This document shows, in pieces, positions 55,703 to 64,000 of a stretch of 64,000 nt of DNA. The notes beneath the pieces were generated by a model. That model was not told the origin of the DNA, ran no database searches, and was given only the letters and a program-made list of their open reading frames with translations. The position numbers and the translations under genes were made by a program. This DNA is from Acinetobacter haemolyticus CIP 64.3 = MTCC 9819 (GTDB lineage: Bacteria; Pseudomonadota; Gammaproteobacteria; Pseudomonadales; Moraxellaceae). Numbering within the stretch: position 1 is the stretch's first letter; the number at the start of each line of letters is the position of its first letter. Location: contig NZ_KB849799.1 of assembly GCF_000369065.1 (NCBI RefSeq), positions 124,001 through 188,000 on the forward strand. The letters run 5' to 3'.

Positions 55703-57397
55703 ATGCGTACTGATGGTAAAAATGAGGGACCACGCCAATCGATGTCTTGGCTGCATACTTGGGCGAGTTTACTGCTAGGTTGGTTGTTATATGCAGTATT
55801 TTTAACAGGAACGTTGAGCTTCTTCCAAAATGAAATTACTGTTTGGATGAAACCAGAGCTACACCAATCTGTAAATACAGTTTCACAGCAACAACAACTG
55901 AGTCATGCCTTGGCATATTTGAATCAGAAAGGTCAAAATGCTGAGAGTTGGAATATTCGTTTTGCCAATGAAAGACAACCTGCCATTATGCTAATTATCC
56001 GCCAAGCGGGTGAGGAGCGACGACGTGGTGGAGAGATTTACTTAGATACGCAAACAGGCCAAGAGATTAAGGCGAGAGAAACTAGAGGTGGTGCTTTTCT
56101 CTATCGTTTCCATTTTGAGCTATATGGCATGCCGCGTATTTGGGGACGCTGGATTGTCGGTATCGCAACACTACTGATGTTTGTCGCTATCATTAGCGGG
56201 ATTATCACGCATAAAAAGATTTTCAAAGATTTTTTTACTTTCCGACCTGCCAAAGGGCAACGTTCATGGCTGGATGCGCATAATGCGACGGCGGTTTTTG
56301 CTTTACCTTTTCACATCATGATTACTTTTAGTGGTTTATTGCTGCTGATGCATTTGTTTATGCCTTGGGCGATGAATACACATTATGGCGATGTGCGCAG
56401 TTTCTATCAGATTCTCAATCAACCTGTTGCTCAAACACCTGAACAAGCCCGTTTACTGGAAGAACAAAAACAAAAAGGGTTGCTGACAGGACGAGGAAAT
56501 CGTGGCGGTGGTCGTGTTGAATCAGTGCAAGAAAATAAGCCTGTCGAGGCGGCAGAAATGGTTAATTTAACTGCGTTGACGAAGACTGTTCAACACAGTT
56601 GGTTAAACAATCCCATCTCTTCGATCAGGGTCAATAAACCCAATACTGTAGAAGCCGAAATACAATATAACGCTATGCGTACCACAACGTTAATGGATCG
56701 AGAAAGTATCCCGTCATTAAAATTCAATGCGGTAACTGGTCGAGAAATAGACGAGGCGAAACCTGTCAATTCAACTCCAAAAGCGATTTATACCTTAGTG
56801 ACATGGCTTCATATGGCACATGGCGTAGATTCAGTTTTACGTTGGTTGTTATTTTTATCAGGTGTGTTAGGTACGATGATGATCGCATCTAGACTTATTC
56901 TATGGGTGGTTAAACGCGCACCAGATGTCCAAAAGTTGGGCTACAAACCTGTCGGGCATCGTGTAGTTGAAGTATTAAATATTGCAGCGATTACAGGATT
57001 ACCAATTGCTTGTGCTTCATATTTCTTTGCCAATCGACTGATTCCAGCTCAAATTATTGAACGTTCACCCATTGAAATTAAGGTATTTTTTATCACTTGG
57101 TTGTTGTGTTTAGTCCATGCTGCAATTCGTCAACATCGTCCTGCATGGTTGGATCAACTCGCTTTGGCTGCGGTCATGTTTTTATTGATTCCAATACTCA
57201 ATGTCTTAACTGGAGGTATGCCACTCTGGAAAAGTATCTATCTTGGTCAATGGATGATTGCAAGTTTTGATCTGGTATCGATCACTTTAGGACTGATCTT
57301 TATTTACGCTTACTACAAGCTAAAACGTTATCAAGGCTTACCGATCAAGAAAAAAGCGCAGCCTAAAAACAAGAATGCACAGGAGTCTATAGAATGA
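55703..57397 (+). CDS. PepSY-associated membrane protein (PiuB family)
   Basis: 564-aa inner-membrane protein of the PepSY_TM/PiuB family. SWLHTWASLLLGWLLYAVFL opens TM1; two large periplasmic loops alternate with TM segments (HLHFELYGMPRIWG-like FHFELYGMPRIWGRWIVG, WLDAHNATAVFALPFHIMIT, VTWLHMAHGVDSVLRW). Conserved His residues in the helices resemble those of ferric-siderophore reductases such as FoxB. Likely reduces or processes siderophore iron in the periplasm. Its end overlaps the DUF3325 gene by four bases. Confidence 0.85.
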   Translation: MRTDGKNEGPRQSMSWLHTWASLLLGWLLYAVFLTGTLSFFQNEITVWMKPELHQSVNTVSQQQQLSHALAYLNQKGQNAESWNIRFANERQPAIMLIIRQAGEERRRGGEIYLDTQTGQEIKARETRGGAFLYRFHFELYGMPRIWGRWIVGIATLLMFVAIISGIITHKKIFKDFFTFRPAKGQRSWLDAHNATAVFALPFHIMITFSGLLLLMHLFMPWAMNTHYGDVRSFYQILNQPVAQTPEQARLLEEQKQKGLLTGRGNRGGGRVESVQENKPVEAAEMVNLTALTKTVQHSWLNNPISSIRVNKPNTVEAEIQYNAMRTTTLMDRESIPSLKFNAVTGREIDEAKPVNSTPKAIYTLVTWLHMAHGVDSVLRWLLFLSGVLGTMMIASRLILWVVKRAPDVQKLGYKPVGHRVVEVLNIAAITGLPIACASYFFANRLIPAQIIERSPIEIKVFFITWLLCLVHAAIRQHRPAWLDQLALAAVMFLLIPILNVLTGGMPLWKSIYLGQWMIASFDLVSITLGLIFIYAYYKLKRYQGLPIKKKAQPKNKNAQESIE

Positions 57398-57729
57398 CTG
57401 CTTTGTTATTGTGGTGTGTTTGTGTGGTTGGATTGTCGAGTCTGGCCTGTACGATGGCGAAGCACCAACGTGAGATTTTCTCAAGTCCAGTCAGTCAACA
57501 AAATTGTCGTTTATTTCAAATTGTAGGTTGGGGCTTGCTGATTGTATCTGCGGGATTCACTGCATACTTTAAAGGCATTTCAATTGGACTTTCAGAATGG
57601 TTAGGGTGCATTAGCTTTGCAGCTTTAGCGGTCGGATTGTTATTGACCTATTCGCCTAAAAAGATATTGAAAGTGAATGCTGTAGTCGCAGTGCTATTTC
57701 TGATTTTATTGGTTATACACTTGCTATAG
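57394..57729 (+). CDS. DUF3325 membrane protein of the iron operon
   Basis: 111-aa membrane protein with three to four hydrophobic segments (LLLWCVCVVGLSSLACTMAK, VGWGLLIVSAGFTAYF, ISFAALAVGLLLTYSPKK). It matches DUF3325, which regularly closes DUF3649-PepSY operons. ATG overlaps the PepSY stop by four bases. Function unknown. Confidence 0.8.
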   Translation: MTALLLWCVCVVGLSSLACTMAKHQREIFSSPVSQQNCRLFQIVGWGLLIVSAGFTAYFKGISIGLSEWLGCISFAALAVGLLLTYSPKKILKVNAVVAVLFLILLVIHLL

Positions 57730-57752
57730 CATTGATATATGTATGTCATAAA

Positions 57753-57795
57753 CAAAGCGTTAAGAGCTTAGCTTTTAACGCTTTGAATTTTCTTT
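57753..57795. terminator. Terminator between the iron operon and the oxidoreductase gene
   Basis: Eleven-base stem CAAAGCGTTAA / TTAACGCTTTG with an 11-base loop, then a T-rich tail. It lies between convergent genes and could serve the plus strand. Confidence 0.8.
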
Positions 57796-57830
57796 TATAA
57801 AGTCGTCATATCAACTTTATTGCTATTTCC

Positions 57831-60800
57831 TTATTTTTTGAGTACTAAAGACAACTCATCCCAACGTTGCATCGCTGTTTGCATGGCTTGTGCTTTGATA
57901 TGACCAAAGCCACGTACTTCTACAGGTAACTGAGCAATCTCCTCAGCAATAGTTAAGTCATACTGTTCAGGTGAAGCAATCAGTGCTTCAACAAATGCGA
58001 TATAACGATCACGCCAAGCTTGTTCACGTCTGCGTTCTTCATGACGTGCAAATGGATCGAGGAAGGTTTCCCGAAGCAACTGCAAACGAGCTAGAAACAT
58101 CATTGGAAAACGAATCCAATATCCGAAAGCACGCTTACGAATATTTTGATCAGCACCTAAAGTCGGTGGAGCAAGATGGTAAGTTAAGCGTAAGCCTTTA
58201 CCAAAATGGGTTTCAATCGACTCTTTGAATTTTTTACCGGTTAAAAGACGAGCGACTTCATATTCATCTTTATAAGCCATCACACGATACAGTTGTGTCG
58301 CAATCGTCGCGGTCAATTCCTCTGGTAATGTTTTCGATGCTTGTTCAATTAAACGACGATACTTCATCGCATAGGCTTCATTCCAATAGTCAACCAAACG
58401 TGCTGAACGATCCTCGATTAATTCAGCCAATGTTTCAGGTTTTTTAGTTTTTTGCATGGCTGCAAGCAATCGTGGCGCTAAACTTGGATCACTCGCAAGA
58501 TGGCACCCAATTCGGAAAGCTTCGAGATTCTTTTCTACGGCAGTGCCATTGAGTTGAATCGCTTTTTCAATGCTTTGACGTAATAGCGGTATACGACCTG
58601 ATTGCCATGCCATACCAAGTAATAGTTGATTGGTAAAGATTGCATCGCCCAGTACTAAAGTTGCGATACGTGTCGCAGATAGTGATACTAGGGTGCCTTT
58701 GCGGGTACGACCACGTAGACGATCAACTAAGTCACTGATAGGCGCATACCAGTCACGAGAGTCAATAAAGTCTGATGTCGGTGAAGCATCTTCATTCACA
58801 ATCACCACCGCATTTTCTTTTAAGCGAGAAAGTGCAGCACCACTACCAGCCACCACGGCATCTGCACCGATTAAAAGATCACATTGACCCGCTGGAATCT
58901 TGGTTGAAGAAATATGCTCATCTGAATTTGCGACTTGGATATAGGAATAAACCGTACCGCCTTTTTGAGCCAGTCCAGCCATATCCATCACACGAGTTGC
59001 TTTACCTTCAAGATGTGCTGCCATACCGAGTAGGGCACCAATCGTCACTACACCTGTACCACCAACACCACCTACCATAATACGATTTGGCACATCATCA
59101 AGTACGGGAATGATTGGTGTTTCAGGCCAACCTGCAGCAATACCTTCAAATTTTTCAGGACGTTTCATGTCGCGGGTATGTACCGTGACAAAACTTGGAC
59201 AGAATCCTTCCACGCAAGAAAAATCTTTATTACACGTGCTTTGATTGATTTGGCGTTTTGGTCCTAATGCAGTTTCTACAGTTTCAATGGATAAACAATT
59301 CGATTTTTTAGAACAATCACCACAGCTTTCACATATATCGGTATTGATATAGATACGTTCTGCTGGATCAGGATAGGCATCACGTTTACGACGACGGCGT
59401 TTTTCGCTGGCACAAGTTTGTACGTAAATTAAAGCAGTAACACCTGACGTTTCGCGCAATTGACGTTGAATCGCATCCAATTCATTTCGATGATGAATTT
59501 CTACATTTGATGCAATTCCTTCTTCTGCATGAATCAGTTCAGGTTCATCTGTCACAATGACTTGTTTTTTTATCCCTTCCGCTGCTAACTGGCGGGTTAA
59601 TTGAGCGACACTCAAGTGACCATCGACATGTTGTCCACCTGTCATGGCAACCGCATCGTTATAAAGGATTTTGTAAGTAATATTCACTTTAGCGGCGATC
59701 GCTTGGCGAATGGCAAGATAACCTGAATGGAAATAGGTCCCATCACCAAGATTTGCAAAGATATGTTTTTCATTGGTGAAAGGGGATGCACCAACCCAAC
59801 TCACACCTTCACCGCCCATCTGAGAGAAGGTTTCTGTGCCGCGATCAAGTGAAACCGCAATATAGTGACAACCAATACCACCAAGCGCACGACTTCCTTC
59901 AGGAAGGACAGTTGAGGTGTTGTGTGGGCAACCACTACAGAAATAAGGTTTGCGCTCTGCGAGATCGGTTACACCGCGAGACTCGTGTTCTGCTTTAAGT
60001 AATAAGTCTGCTTTATTTTGAATTTGTGTTCTTAACGCTTCTGGTAAATCAAGGCCTAAGAATCGAGTTGCAAGCATTTTAGCAATCGGTTCAGGCTGGA
60101 ATTCATAATGTCCAATGAGTGGCGCTTCTTCAACTGAGGTACTCCATTCACCTTTGCCATCACAGGCTTTACCAATGACTCGAGGACGTTGACCATCTGG
60201 GAGGGAATAGAGTTCATCTTTGATCTGTGCTTCAAGAATCGGTCGTTTTTCTTCGACCACGATCAGCTCTTGTAAGCCTTGTGCAAATTCGCGGATACCT
60301 TGAGGTTCTAAGGGCCAAATCAATTCAACTTGATAAACACGTAATCCGAGTTGTTCAGCTGTTTCACCTTCAATTCCTAATATACGTAATGCCTCAATGG
60401 TATCTAAATAGGCTTTGCCACTAGCAGCGATACCAATCCGAGCATTTTCACATGGCAAAGTCACACGGTTCAATTTATTGGCGCGTGCATAGGCCAAAAC
60501 AGCAGGTAGGCGATATTTATACAGTCGTTCTTCTTGTTGGATACCATGATCTGGCCAACGGATATTGACACCACCCTCAGGAAATTCGACATCTTCAGGG
60601 ATAATGGGGGTTACGCGGTCTAAACCTACCTTGACTGACGCAGATGTTTCAACAATTTCACTGACCAATTTCATTGAGGTCCAAACACCTGCAAAACGAG
60701 ACATGGCAACGGCATGTACGCCAAGATCTAAAATATGTTGCACCGATGTTGGATAGAAAATTGGAATCCCGCAGCCAATCATGACATGTTCTGATTGATG

Positions 60801-61301
60801 TGGAACTGTCGAAGATTTACATGAATGATCATCACCAAATAAGGCAACAACACCGCCATGCTCGGCTGTACCTGCAAGATTGGCATGGCGAAGTACATCA
60901 CCAGAACGATCGACACCAGGACCTTTGCCATACCACCAAGAGGTCACACCATCATATTTACCTTGTCCAGCAAGGTTAGCCTGTTGTGTACCCCAAATTG
61001 CGGTTGCAGCTAGATCTTCATTTACTCCGGGTTGAAAGACTACATGATGGTCTTTAAGCAATCCATCGATTTGCCAAAGGAAACTATCGTAATTACCTAC
61101 AGGTGAACCGCGATAACCTGAAATAAAACCTGCAGTTTGATAACCTTGTAAAGTATCCCGACGAGTTTGGGCGAGTGGTAAACGAACCAATGCCTGTATT
61201 CCCGTCATATATGCAGTACCGTCATCACTTATATATTTATCGTCAAGTGATACATCCTTTGTAGCGATCATTCTTGGAGTAAATTTTGTCGCTATATTCA
61301 T
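57831..61301 (-). CDS. Indolepyruvate ferredoxin oxidoreductase family, fused subunits
   Basis: 1156-aa fused 2-oxoacid:ferredoxin oxidoreductase, acting on aryl or branched pyruvates with thiamine diphosphate and CoA. The N-terminal part is the pyrimidine-binding/alpha region (ALFGDDHSCKSSTVPHQSEH); FCSGCPHNTST and GDGTYFHSGYLAIRQAIAA with the TPP site are in the middle (about 455-545); an iron-sulfur segment ICESCGDCSKKSNC (about 645) is followed by the gamma-type domain RIMVGGVGGTGVVTIGALLG (about 735 on) with the C-terminal extension. AAGGAG precedes the ATG. Faces a LysR regulator; the leucine-degradation genes lie beyond it. Confidence 0.88.
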   Translation of the reverse strand: MNIATKFTPRMIATKDVSLDDKYISDDGTAYMTGIQALVRLPLAQTRRDTLQGYQTAGFISGYRGSPVGNYDSFLWQIDGLLKDHHVVFQPGVNEDLAATAIWGTQQANLAGQGKYDGVTSWWYGKGPGVDRSGDVLRHANLAGTAEHGGVVALFGDDHSCKSSTVPHQSEHVMIGCGIPIFYPTSVQHILDLGVHAVAMSRFAGVWTSMKLVSEIVETSASVKVGLDRVTPIIPEDVEFPEGGVNIRWPDHGIQQEERLYKYRLPAVLAYARANKLNRVTLPCENARIGIAASGKAYLDTIEALRILGIEGETAEQLGLRVYQVELIWPLEPQGIREFAQGLQELIVVEEKRPILEAQIKDELYSLPDGQRPRVIGKACDGKGEWSTSVEEAPLIGHYEFQPEPIAKMLATRFLGLDLPEALRTQIQNKADLLLKAEHESRGVTDLAERKPYFCSGCPHNTSTVLPEGSRALGGIGCHYIAVSLDRGTETFSQMGGEGVSWVGASPFTNEKHIFANLGDGTYFHSGYLAIRQAIAAKVNITYKILYNDAVAMTGGQHVDGHLSVAQLTRQLAAEGIKKQVIVTDEPELIHAEEGIASNVEIHHRNELDAIQRQLRETSGVTALIYVQTCASEKRRRRKRDAYPDPAERIYINTDICESCGDCSKKSNCLSIETVETALGPKRQINQSTCNKDFSCVEGFCPSFVTVHTRDMKRPEKFEGIAAGWPETPIIPVLDDVPNRIMVGGVGGTGVVTIGALLGMAAHLEGKATRVMDMAGLAQKGGTVYSYIQVANSDEHISSTKIPAGQCDLLIGADAVVAGSGAALSRLKENAVVIVNEDASPTSDFIDSRDWYAPISDLVDRLRGRTRKGTLVSLSATRIATLVLGDAIFTNQLLLGMAWQSGRIPLLRQSIEKAIQLNGTAVEKNLEAFRIGCHLASDPSLAPRLLAAMQKTKKPETLAELIEDRSARLVDYWNEAYAMKYRRLIEQASKTLPEELTATIATQLYRVMAYKDEYEVARLLTGKKFKESIETHFGKGLRLTYHLAPPTLGADQNIRKRAFGYWIRFPMMFLARLQLLRETFLDPFARHEERRREQAWRDRYIAFVEALIASPEQYDLTIAEEIAQLPVEVRGFGHIKAQAMQTAMQRWDELSLVLKK

Positions 61302-61430
61302 TTATGTCTCCTTAGTATTGTGGTCGTTCGTGCGACTTTCTTTTCTCAACATCCGAGTTGAAGTTTGGAGCAATTGACATACAAAAAATTAAAATGGGCT
61401 TAGCGTCTAAAACAGAGGGCTGGCTCAATG

Positions 61431-61440
61431 TATGTACATA
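61431..61440. promoter_or_regulatory. Palindrome between the oxidoreductase and lysR genes
   Basis: TATGTACATA, a perfect 10-bp palindrome in the 173-base divergent gap, 35 bases before lysR. It may be part of a LysR operator controlling both genes; such short palindromes also occur by chance. Confidence 0.4.
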
Positions 61441-61474
61441 TTTACCATTGTGGATGATCTAAACTGGTGCAACA

Positions 61475-62461
61475 ATGCGTAATTTAGGAAAAGATATTTA
61501 CGTTATGCGCAAAAATCACGAGGGTGGACTGTTACATGCCATGCATGCTTTCCTGAAAGTGATTGACAGTGGAAGTTTTACGGCAGCAGCAGAACAAATG
61601 GATTTGACCACAGCACAGGTGTCACGTCTGATTAGCGAATTAGAAACGCGTTTGGGTGTAAAGTTGTTGCAACGTTCAACTCGACAGCATGCATTGACCG
61701 ATATTGGTGCAACCTATGCGGAACGCTGTCGTCAAGTACTTTCAATCATAGAAGAGGCAGAAGCAGAGGCAACAGGGACTGCTGCAAAACCCAAAGGTCG
61801 ATTACGTATCCAGAGTATGGCCAGTTTTGGACATTATTATGTTGCACCTGTAATGGCGGAATTCTGCCAAACTTATCCAGATCTCACGGTTGAATATCGC
61901 ACATCGCAAAATGCCCCAGATCTTTTAGCCAAAGGGATTGATGTTAGTTTGTATTTAACAGAGTCTTTGACTGATTCAAGATTTGTTTCTCGTCGAATCG
62001 GTAGCATTTTTTCTGTTTTATGCGCTTCACCTACTTACTTACAAAAACATGGTATTCCTCAGTCACCAGATGAGCTACATGATCATGCGTGTTTACGTTT
62101 GGTGAATCCATCTATCACACCACAATGGCACCTCGTCGGTGAAAATAGCTGTTCCTATCAAATTGATATTTCAGGACAGTTAATCGCAGATACACCTGAA
62201 CTCTTGTTAGATATGGTGCAACAAGATATGGGAATTGCACTATTGCCTATGTTTGCTGTAATTGATGCGGTTCGGGCTGGACACTTATGTCACATTTTGC
62301 CAGCTTGGCGCTCTCCAGATATTGGTGTTTATACCTTATTGCCTTCACGGCACTTTATCGATGCGAAAACACGTGCATGGTTAAATTGGGTAGAGCAATA
62401 TATCGCACCAAAAATAGAACAGGATACTTCTTATTTTTATCAATTAACCCATCGTGAATAG
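61475..62461 (+). CDS. LysR-family regulator
   Basis: 328-aa regulator with N-terminal winged helix (MHAFLKVIDSGSFTAAAEQM, TAQVSRLISELETRLGVKLL) and a type-2 periplasmic-binding-like C-terminal domain (LLDMVQQDMGIALLPMFAVI). Start is unsure: the ATG at 61475 and one at 61505 are both possible, and neither has a strong ribosome-binding site. Divergent from the oxidoreductase gene, which it probably controls. Confidence 0.87.
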   Translation: MRNLGKDIYVMRKNHEGGLLHAMHAFLKVIDSGSFTAAAEQMDLTTAQVSRLISELETRLGVKLLQRSTRQHALTDIGATYAERCRQVLSIIEEAEAEATGTAAKPKGRLRIQSMASFGHYYVAPVMAEFCQTYPDLTVEYRTSQNAPDLLAKGIDVSLYLTESLTDSRFVSRRIGSIFSVLCASPTYLQKHGIPQSPDELHDHACLRLVNPSITPQWHLVGENSCSYQIDISGQLIADTPELLLDMVQQDMGIALLPMFAVIDAVRAGHLCHILPAWRSPDIGVYTLLPSRHFIDAKTRAWLNWVEQYIAPKIEQDTSYFYQLTHRE

Positions 62462-62512
62462 GACTTTTAAAAAACAAAATAACTGTAATAAATCATCCAC
62501 AATAATAATTTT

Positions 62513-62546
62513 AAATGCTCCTTCAAACTAAATTTGCGGAGCATTT
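62513..62546. terminator. Terminator between lysR and the HMG-CoA lyase gene
   Basis: Nine-base stem AAATGCTCC / GGAGCATTT with a 16-base loop between two convergent genes; T runs are short, so strength is uncertain. Confidence 0.65.
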
Positions 62547-62563
62547 GGGATCAGTGAATTTAT

Positions 62564-63466
62564 TTATGCACATGACTGCTGAAGATAAGTATTTGCATAA
62601 TTTGATAAGTTTTTTCGGTTCAATGTCTGATTGATATTTTGGCTAGCCAACATCAATTTTTCGAGATGAATGCCTGTTTCATATCCAATATGAGACAGTA
62701 AATAATACAAGTCCTCAGTTGCAACATTCCCTGATGAACCTTTGGCATAAGGACAACCACCTAGTCCAGCAAGAGAAGAGTCAAAAACCCGTATGCCTTG
62801 CTGTAAGGATTGATAGATATTGGCGATTGCCATGCCATAGGTATTATGAAAATGTCCTGCCAAAATCTTGCTATCCAGTTCTGCTAAGCATGCTTGCCAA
62901 ACTTTCTGCACTCGATCTGGTGTTGCTGTCCCAATGGTTTCACCCAATGAAATTTCATAACATCCCATGTCATGCAGCCGTTTGACGACATTCACGACTT
63001 GTTTGGGATCAATTGCACCTTCGTAAGGACAGTCCACCATACAAGAGACATAACCACGTACGCGAACATTATTTGCTTGCGCGGCTTGGAAAATTTCAGA
63101 GAATCGTTCTAAGCTTTCATCGATCGAGCAGTTGATATTCTTTCGAGTAAAACTCTCAGAAGCTGCGGTAAAGACCGCAACCTCTTTACATCCTACTGCT
63201 AGGGCAGCTTCGAAGCCTTTAAGATTAGGCGTGAGCAAGCTCAAATTTAACTCATCGCGTTGTGGCAACAATTTAAATAACTCATCGCTCTGCGCCATTT
63301 GTGGTACCCATTTGGCTGATACACATGAACCCACTTCAATTGACTTCAAACCTGCATCAATTAAATCATTGATGAAGCTCAATCGTTGTTCAATGCTTAA
63401 AGCTTGTTTCTCATTTTGCAAACCATCACGAGGCCCAACTTCTACAATCTTTACATAGTCACTCAT
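62564..63466 (-). CDS. Hydroxymethylglutaryl-CoA lyase
   Basis: Cleaves HMG-CoA to acetoacetate and acetyl-CoA, the last step of leucine degradation. 300 aa, TIM-barrel of the HMGL family: VGPRDGLQNE at the N-terminus (catalytic Arg and Asp), VGSCVSAKWVPQMA, GHFHNTYGMAIANI (metal His pair), and the conserved cysteine loop GLGGCPYAKGSSGNVATED. The ATG overlaps the stop of the upstream carboxylase subunit gene by four bases, so this is the last gene of a leucine/isovalerate operon. Confidence 0.95.
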   Translation of the reverse strand: MSDYVKIVEVGPRDGLQNEKQALSIEQRLSFINDLIDAGLKSIEVGSCVSAKWVPQMAQSDELFKLLPQRDELNLSLLTPNLKGFEAALAVGCKEVAVFTAASESFTRKNINCSIDESLERFSEIFQAAQANNVRVRGYVSCMVDCPYEGAIDPKQVVNVVKRLHDMGCYEISLGETIGTATPDRVQKVWQACLAELDSKILAGHFHNTYGMAIANIYQSLQQGIRVFDSSLAGLGGCPYAKGSSGNVATEDLYYLLSHIGYETGIHLEKLMLASQNINQTLNRKNLSNYANTYLQQSCA

Positions 63467-64000
63467 GCAACTTCCTCCTCAGCAGCTTGGAAGTCGACAA
63501 GCTCATCACCCGCTTTAACTTGATCACCCACTTGGAAATAAGCATCTAAAATCACACCATCTTTTGGAGCACGAATGGTATATTCCATTTTCATCGCTTC
63601 AAGCGTCAAAAGCACATCATCTTTCTTCACGGTGTGATTTGCGCCCACAAGTAATTGTGTCACCACGCCTGGCATCGGTGCTTTGAGATGTCCTTGCTCA
63701 GATTGACCATCAGTTTGATTATAATCCTGACGTAAGTAGCTAAACTTATAACTTTGTCCAGCGTTGAACAGGGTAATGCCTTGCAAACCTCGGTTAAAGG
63801 CGAGTTTTTGCTGAATTCCACCAATTTGAATATTAGCACTATGCTGATCAGTCAATTGACCTATGATGTGATACTGCTGACCATTAAATTCTGCGTTAAA
63901 CCCTTGTTCAGCAGCAGAAAACTTAATCTGAATATTTTGGTTTAAATAATTCAATTTAATGCTGTGTTGATATGTGACATTACTACGCCATAAGGGTTGT
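63463..64000 (-). CDS. Methylcrotonoyl-CoA carboxylase biotin-containing alpha subunit, C-terminal part
   Basis: The frame is open at the right edge of the window, so the gene is cut and only its last 178 codons or so are seen. The biotinyl domain is complete: PMPGVVTQLLVGANHTVKKD, then LTLEAMKMEYTIRAPKDG with the biotinylated Lys. The preceding region (LWRSNVTYQHSIKLNY) fits the linker of 3-methylcrotonyl-CoA or acetyl-CoA carboxylase alpha subunits. The overlap with HMG-CoA lyase makes the methylcrotonyl-CoA enzyme by far more likely. Confidence 0.88.
   Translation of the reverse strand, partial: QPLWRSNVTYQHSIKLNYLNQNIQIKFSAAEQGFNAEFNGQQYHIIGQLTDQHSANIQIGGIQQKLAFNRGLQGITLFNAGQSYKFSYLRQDYNQTDGQSEQGHLKAPMPGVVTQLLVGANHTVKKDDVLLTLEAMKMEYTIRAPKDGVILDAYFQVGDQVKAGDELVDFQAAEEEVA

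Overview
The window looks like an Acinetobacter chromosome. It is AT-rich, carries the housekeeping order pyrG-kdsA-eno-ftsB-ispD typical of that genus, and holds an IS30-family element of exactly 1087 bp with a 341-aa transposase, as I recall for ISAba125. Everything here was read by eye; no database search was run.

Layout. 1-4.9 kb: the 3' part of pyrG, kdsA, eno, ftsB, ispD and a small lipoprotein. 5.0-8.7 kb: an IS66-family element (8-bp target duplication) that landed in the 3' end of the toxin gene of a RES-Xre toxin-antitoxin pair. 8.8-10.6 kb: a YeeE/YedE pair with a metallo-beta-lactamase-fold sulfur gene. 10.7-15.7 kb: a histidine phosphatase, a hypothetical protein, a uracil-DNA-glycosylase-like protein, a phospholipase-D-like protein whose lipoprotein signal is cut off by a stop codon, and frmRA for formaldehyde. 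15.9-22.1 kb: a sigma-54 promoter, then atzF, urea carboxylase and a GntR regulator. 22.1-26.8 kb: a frameshifted membrane protein, an AraC regulator, a quinone oxidoreductase, and hchA split by an IS3-family element. 26.9-28.9 kb: a ketopantoate-reductase-like gene facing a BASS transporter that has a foldable leader. 29.5-38.3 kb: an export and biosynthesis operon (EmrA, EmrB, an acyltransferase-like gene split by the IS30 element, a GH3 ligase, a TolC-like protein and a GNAT). 38.6-44.4 kb: an OsmC-YcaO fusion, an amidohydrolase, an SDR, a LysE exporter and an Lrp regulator. 44.5-55.2 kb: a guanidine-nitrogen locus. 55.2-57.7 kb: a Fur-type iron operon. 57.8-64 kb: a fused indolepyruvate oxidoreductase, a LysR regulator and the end of a leucine-degradation operon.

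The most coherent theme is nitrogen scavenging. Five sequences with -24/-12 sigma-54 spacing precede atzF-uca, the guanidine-I riboswitch operon, a short terminated transcript, the small-ORF/NikR-like/binding-protein operon, and (on the minus strand) the ABC permease-ATPase pair. Guanidine would be imported, carboxylated by the second urea-carboxylase paralogue, deiminated by the UAAP1/UAAP2 pair to allophanate, and hydrolysed by the AtzF of the first cluster 27 kb away. Several parts look damaged: the UAAP2 gene has a one-base frameshift in an A run, and the IS3-family element sits exactly between permease and ATPase.

Target-site analysis shows four separate IS insertions (IS66; IS3 twice; IS30). 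Removing each element with one copy of its duplication restores an intact reading frame or a permease-ATPase stop/start overlap. The least described piece is the GH3/GNAT/EmrAB-TolC operon, which resembles a pathway for making and exporting an acyl-amino-acid-like small molecule.
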